Positions 59,601-64,000 of a stretch of 64,000 bases of DNA are shown here, piece after piece. Each line of letters starts with the position of its first letter. The stretch's first letter is position 1. Origin of the DNA: Tetranychus cinnabarinus (lineage: Eukaryota > Arthropoda > Arachnida > Trombidiformes > Tetranychidae); the NCBI GenBank assembly GCA_022266195.1, contig WHVY01000004.1, forward strand, positions 6,775,501 to 6,839,500, in the 5' to 3' direction. The notes under the pieces are model-generated. The model saw only the letters and a list, made by a program, of their open reading frames with translations, was not told where the DNA came from and ran no database searches. Made by a program: the position numbers and the translations under genes.

Positions 59601-61676
59601 CCAACACAAGTACCTGTTCGAATTGCTCCTCAACCCTACTTGGTTCCTCTTCCATCTCGATCATTCCGACCAGAATCATCTGCTGACATTAGTCCAGCCG
59701 TTTCATCAAATGGAAAAGTTAACACAATCAAATCAACATTTGTTGCCCGACCTCAACCAGTACCAGCCCGACAAACCATTTTCACCCAAGTTGCTCCAAC
59801 TCCATTCCAACCTCCTATCGCCGTTAGCTCAGGCTCAGCCTCCGGTTCACAATCTGTTTCAGCTATTAAAGGTTCAGGATCAATTGCTCCATCTAGATTC
59901 CAACCTCGACTTCCAACCGTTCAAAGAATAACCCCAACTGTAAATTTTGTTGATGAAGATGGTACCGCTTCAAACCCAAGTGGCGCTAGACCAGTTCTTA
60001 TCCGAACCACAGGACCATCCCCAGTCAGACCTGTATTCCAAACAAATGTTCAAGAAAAGATTAACACAGGTTCACAGTCAGTAGCTTCAGTTCAGCCAGT
60101 CTTACGATTCAACCCTCAACCCCAACCTCAACAAATTGTTCAAATTAGAGACTCTGGAGCTTTACCCGCAGAACTTTCACTCCCCTCTCCACCCAGACCA
60201 GTTCAAATCGTCCAAAGAGTAAGAAACACTCCAGCTCCCACTATTAGACCCGTTACCCAAGTTACTCAAGTCAGAGAGTCAGCTGTTTCAGATTTACAAA
60301 CAGTTCAAATTTCCCAACCTCGATTAGTCCCAGTTGCTCCCTCTCCTCAACCTCAAATCCGTGTTTTTGAACCAAGACCTTTGACCCAAGTATCTCAAGT
60401 ATCTCAATTTGAAGATTCAGGCTTAAATGTCTTCCAACCTCTTGACCCATCACTTCGTCCATCAATCCCTCAAGCATCTGCTCAAGGACAGCTTTCACAG
60501 GACAGAGAATCTGTAGCCCCACGAGAAGTTTTTATCCGTCAACCAGCTCAACCACAAGTACAAGTATCTCAAGTTAGCCAAGTTAGTCAGGTTCGCCAAG
60601 TACAGCCATCAGTTGAGACAGTTCAAATTCGAGAAACCGCTGTTCCAATTACCTCTCAAGGTAATTTAGGAGTCCAGCAAATTTCCCAGCCAAGACCTGT
60701 TGACGATTTCCAACCAGCTCCACAGCCTTTTGAAATCCTCAGACTTAGAGAACCAAGTTTCCCTCGATTCTCGTTCGACCAAGCAAGACCTCAACCAGTT
60801 GTCTCAGTTAGACCTCGATTAGTACCTGCTGCCCTCCCAGAAAGTCGACCTGTCGTTCAAATTTCCCAAGAAAAAGAAGCTTCACTTGCCCAACAACAAG
60901 CAGTTCAGGCTCAAGTAAACATCATCCAACAACAACAGCAACAACAACAACTTCAACAACAACGAGAACAGCAACAGCGAGAACAGCAACAACTTCAACA
61001 ACAACGACAACAAGAACAACGAGAACAGCAACTAATTCAACAACAACGACAACAGCAGCAACAACAGCTTCAACAACGACAACAAGAACAACGAGAACAA
61101 TTACAGCAACGACAACAGCAACAGCAACAGCAACTCCAACAACTCCAACAACAGCAACAACAGCGTCAACAACAACAACAGCAACAGCAACAACAACAGC
61201 AGCAACTCCAACAAGTCAAAGAAATCTTGAATGAAGAGAGAAGAGTTCAAATTCCTGTTGCCCCAGTCGCTCCTCTTGTCAACATTGAATCATTCAAGAC
61301 AGTTTCACAACCTCGTCCAGTCTTTAGACAGCCTGTAGTCCCTCGATTAGTTGCTCCACTCCCATTACAACCATTCAATCAAGTATCTTCAGGCTCACAA
61401 TCTTCAGGATTCTCTGGACCAGTCCAGAACAGATTTGAAACTGTTCAAATTTCTCAACCCGCACCTGTTGTTACCGTTCAACAACCAAGACCAACCCTTG
61501 TTGTCAACCGACCTCAACCAGCTCAAGTAATCGTCTCAAACCGCCAACCAGTCGCTACAGTTCAAGTTCAGGACAACAGTCAATCTGCTGAACAAATTGT
61601 ACAAATCCGAGACGCTGCTGCTTCAATTGCTAGCGATTTCTCTCAAATTCAGCAAGTTAAATTGGCTCGAGCATAA
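56610..61676 (+). CDS. secreted Pro/Gln/Val-rich repetitive protein, function unknown
   Basis: Four exons, 56610..56624, 56730..56796, 58413..59339 and 59422..61676, in phase, 1087 residues. I do not recognise a family. Exons 1-2 encode a signal peptide (MFFTK, then IICTLLLIQSFQLAIA, cleavage likely before QDEDYLG). The mature chain has no cysteines in the parts I read and no globular domain. It alternates Pro/Val/Arg-rich segments with short units of the type VQIRDS, VQVRESA, VQIRETA, VQISQPR, spread from about 60100 to 61640. Acidic-Ser patches recur in the first half (EDFEYDDDNSAS, NNEDDFDENQ, VDEDDEDDSAS, QDEDDFDGNN, FVDEDGTAS). A glutamine-rich tract with REQQQ/RQQEQ units covers about 60890-61215. 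Such a chain suits an extracellular matrix, cuticle, eggshell or silk component. Intron 2 is 1.6 kb and may host another gene on the opposite strand. AATAAA at 61846. Confidence 0.8.
57062..57577 (-). CDS. possible nested secreted-protein gene in an intron, function unknown
   Basis: A 171-codon open frame on -, entirely inside intron 2 of the 56610-61676 gene. The first residues look like a signal peptide (MYFTLVSSLDFCLISSLFF, then NFYCITA, cleavage before HVSPPK). The mature part is rich in Ser, Pro, Asn and Gln, with a PPFPPLPPPLPLPASSS stretch and a C-terminus ending HYARKL. Another reading is that the ATTACAG before the HVSPPK codons is a splice acceptor after a pyrimidine tract, with the true first exon further upstream on -. 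No family is recognised. The frame has protein-like composition rather than simple repeat translation, but without transcript data a chance ORF cannot be excluded. Confidence 0.45.
   Translation of the reverse strand: MYFTLVSSLDFCLISSLFFNFYCITAHVSPPKVRYPIKPIDSGTNVNQAQFNDVQNVKSDWIKVVEANKRNRFGSNYYPSQLPPFPPLPPPLPLPASSSRLLSSASSHQSLPIYSTSDNQNNLDPSGLKLHPQVSSSSLSSSTWSKVYPSGQSGSVIWPNQVNGQHYARKL
60891..61215. repeat. CAA/CAG-rich coding repeat (poly-Gln tract)
   Basis: Imperfect (CAA/CAG)n with interspersed CGA and CTT/CTC codons, in frame with the secreted protein. Mixed codons suggest slow slippage rather than a recent pure expansion. Confidence 0.9.
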
Positions 61677-61845
61677 GATTTTTGAAAAGATTCCATCCAG
61701 CATTCCATGTAACAAAACTGTTTCCTTTTTTAATTAGATACTTTTTAAGTTTACAAGAATTTCAACACTTTTTCAACATTTTTTAGATGTTAATGTTATC
61801 ATTTTAACCATGAATCGACCATGTCTATGCACATCCTAATTCATA

Positions 61846-61851
61846 AATAAA
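61846..61851 (+). promoter_or_regulatory. AATAAA poly(A) signal, secreted Pro/Gln-rich gene
   Basis: Lies 170 bases after the stop codon. The convergent coiled-coil gene has its own candidate (TTTATT, 61922-61927) close by. Confidence 0.65.
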
Positions 61852-61921
61852 AATGACAAGCTTACAACCCGAATGACAATCGAACATTATTTAACTAAAA
61901 ATTAAAAAGTACAGCGAGTGT

Positions 61922-61927
61922 TTTATT
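61922..61927 (-). promoter_or_regulatory. candidate AATAAA poly(A) signal, coiled-coil gene
   Basis: TTTATT on + reads AATAAA on -, about 140 bases past the stop codon at 62068. Confidence 0.55.
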
Positions 61928-62067
61928 AAATAAAATTACAAAAGATAGAAAAGATTTACACTGATATAAAATGAAGGCAAAAACCATTTGACAAAAACAA
62001 TACAAATTACTTTGAAGTTTTACTTTGAATAAATAATCAAATTAAATTAAAGTACGAAATGATTCTT

Positions 62068-63884
62068 CTAACTATTATCTTTCAATTGTTGAAGCATTCT
62101 TTGATGATCTTCTTGCATCTTCTTCCTAACTTCGGACAATCTGGCCAGTACACGATCACCTAGTGCAAGAAAAAAATGTGATAATTAGAATTAATTTAAA
62201 TTATAAAAATAAATAGCTTCAAAATACTTTCACAACCGACTATAAAAGCATCGTTACCTTTTAAATCAGCATTTTTATTACTTTCAATTTCAGCAGAAAA
62301 GTTGACTTTTTCCAGTTCAACTGGATCAGGAGGTTGATATTTGGCAGGCTCACTGGACTGAATTTCATCTCCTCCAAGACCATTTTTCAAAGGACTTTTC
62401 AAACCTTTGCCAGGCCTAACAGAGGTTCGAATGGAGGTTGGACTAGTCATTGCATTTATTTCCTCTTGAATCAACCGTGATTCCAGGGAGAGACGAGACT
62501 TTCGATTGCCAGGTGATTTAGGATGGCGAACATGAAGATAGCTGGGACTTCGTGGTAATTTTGGTTTTACCGGTGTAACAGGTTTACGATCAGGTTTAAC
62601 CGGACTAGTTTGTGTAGCTTCATTTCGATCACTAACACTTGATCTGTCGACAGTTTTTTTACCAGAAATCATTTCTTTAATAATCTCTTGTTTACGGGCA
62701 AGGGAATCGGCCTTCATCTTTTGTTGACGTTGTTCATCTTCATACTCTTTCAAGAGTCGCAATCGTTGTTCGTTTAATCGTTTTTCAATCAAAAGTTCTT
62801 CTTCCTTCTCACGTCTTAATCTTTCCTCTTCCCGTCGATGTTTGTCTTCAATTTGTTTCATTAGCTCTTCTTTGTACTGGCAAGCTTTAACACGACTTGA
62901 ATGAGTTGCTAATAACCGATTCCTTGAGAAAAAAAGTAAGCAAAAGAAAAAAATACAAAAATTAAAATGCGGACAAAAATAAAAACCAATCAATTGTGAT
63001 AAAACAGTGGTTAACTGTTTGCTTTTTAATAAGCTTTTTCATATAATTTTTAATGGTAATATTTTCAATTTCAAGTCAAGTACAGTACTTTGGTACAAGA
63101 GGTTCTACATCATTGCCTGGATACTTTGATTGCCAATTGAGTATATCAAATCCAGAGTCTCGATGACGCTTAGCTTGGTAACCGAAAAAATCTGGCTCAT
63201 AGGAAGTGCCTTCGGTAGTTATATGATGGTCATTCATTGAACGGTAAGCTTTTTCATTTGCACGTTTCTCATCCAACAGTTCAGCATAACTACGAAGTGG
63301 AGAGCCCATTCGAGCAGCTTCGGCCTTCCTTTCCAACAGTTTAATCCGTGAAGTCGCAAACTTGGCCTAAACCATGAAAAGTGAATATATTAGCAAAAAC
63401 AAAAACCAAGCCAAACTATAAACAATGCAATTTGTCACAATCACAATTTTATAATTAAACCCATTCAGTTAGAAGATCATTCAAAACCTGAGAAACCAAC
63501 AAATCTAAATTAGTAAAATACTTTACTGTTAGAGTTGTGACAAACTAAATGCTTAAGACTGTAATCAATAATATCCTTTGAGCAAAAACATTTTAAAATA
63601 AATCCTTTGCTTTTCAATCACCTCTTTAAGGTATTCATTGTACTCTTTACGACGTTCTTCAGCATATCTTCGCCTCTGTTCCTCGTGTTCTCCTAATTTG
63701 CTCAAAAAATAGCTCGATTCATCGTAATCAGGAGTTGGAGCCTTCGAGTGGAAAGAAAAAAATAATTGAAGATTAGACTAATCACAATAATCACAATTGA
63801 CTCCAGAAATACCTTGGTAAGTTTAACTTGATCAGGATCATCTGGAGCTTCTTCATCGCTGGGATCGTTCAGTTCTTTGGAAGT
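62068..63884 (-). CDS. coiled-coil protein, C-terminal part only (possibly CSPP1-like)
   Basis: The 5' end lies beyond the window. Visible minus-strand exons: 63884..63813, 63741..63622, 63366..63089, 62922..62258 and 62159..62068, all GT/AG and in phase, giving 408 C-terminal residues. Features: an acidic entry (NDPSDEEAPDDPDQVKL); SYFLSKLGEHEEQRRRYAEE, which resembles the LGEYE-type repeats of centrosome and spindle pole-associated protein 1; then SPLRSYAELLDEKRANEKAY; a long charged coiled coil rich in Glu/Arg/Lys (about 62640-62890); a Pro/Ser/Lys-rich basic stretch (KPKLPRSPSYLHVRHPKSPG); and a short final helix (LARLSEVRKKMQEDH). CSPP1 organises spindle poles and cilia; the match is by pattern only, and CCDC66 or another microtubule-associated coiled-coil protein remains possible. 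Exon joins are better supported than the name. Confidence 0.6.
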
Positions 63885-64000
63885 CTAATAAACACAGAAA
63901 TATAACAGAAAAGGCCAAATAAATGAATAAGAGTTACACTTAAATCATGATACGTATTAGCAAATTATTACCATTATGGTTAATTGAGATAGGAATAGAG

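Noticed and set aside
60271..60522. Minus-strand frame inside the repetitive secreted protein
   Set aside because: Shadow of the repetitive coding strand.
1..64000. tRNA genes, rRNA and CRISPR arrays
   Set aside because: No GGTTCRA-type B box with matching A box and cloverleaf was seen, and no regularly spaced repeats; the organism is eukaryotic, so CRISPR is not expected.

Overview
The window is eukaryotic nuclear DNA, AT-rich, with spliced genes, short to medium introns bounded by GT/AG, AATAAA signals and no operons. The gene set (a Toll receptor of the invertebrate multi-cysteine type, a mangetout/mGluR-like class C receptor, TATCGATA elements of the kind arthropods use in housekeeping promoters, and a BED-finger hAT transposon) points to an arthropod. 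The compact layout would suit a mite, but I cannot place the species from sequence alone. All exon joins below were worked out by hand from reading frame, splice signals and family conservation.

Left part (1-12 kb): a Toll-like receptor on + (1081-6421) with one very large coding exon and an expanded TIR domain, then a complete six-exon hexokinase on - (8884-11688). From 11.7 to 25.9 kb there is a gene-poor stretch. It holds a 209-bp fold-back element (14588-14796) and a set of spliced-looking but non-coding segments near 17.5-18.3 kb. No convincing protein gene is visible there.

Middle (25.9-47.6 kb) is gene-dense: a class C GPCR (+, 25911-29045), peroxisomal alkyl-DHAP synthase AGPS (+, 30070-33091), a small secreted tyrosine-rich protein (+, 35041-35577), the mRNA 3'-end endonuclease CPSF73 (-, 35834-38017), a TPD52-family trafficking protein (-, 40153-43964), a PAIP1-like translation factor (+, 44229-46170) and an ARL6IP1-like ER-shaping protein (+, 46641-47620). 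TPD52 and PAIP1 are divergent and share a 264-bp promoter carrying several TATCGAT motifs.

The most dynamic region is 47.8-52.7 kb. The iron-sulphur assembly factor LYRM4/ISD11 is duplicated in tandem. Between the two copies sits a deleted copy of the GPCR gene from about 22 kb away. An apparently intact hAT transposon, with BED-finger transposase, 17-bp terminal inverted repeats and an 8-bp target duplication, has landed inside the 5' region of the second LYRM4 copy. The transposon ends carry seven copies of TATCGATA, the recognition octamer known for DREF, itself a BED-finger/hAT-related protein.

Right part (52.7-64 kb): after an empty stretch comes a secreted Pro/Gln/Val-rich protein of 1087 residues (+, 56610-61676) whose second intron hosts a possible secreted-protein gene on the other strand (57062-57577). 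At the window edge is the 3' portion of a coiled-coil, possibly CSPP1-like, gene on - (62068-63884, continuing beyond the window).
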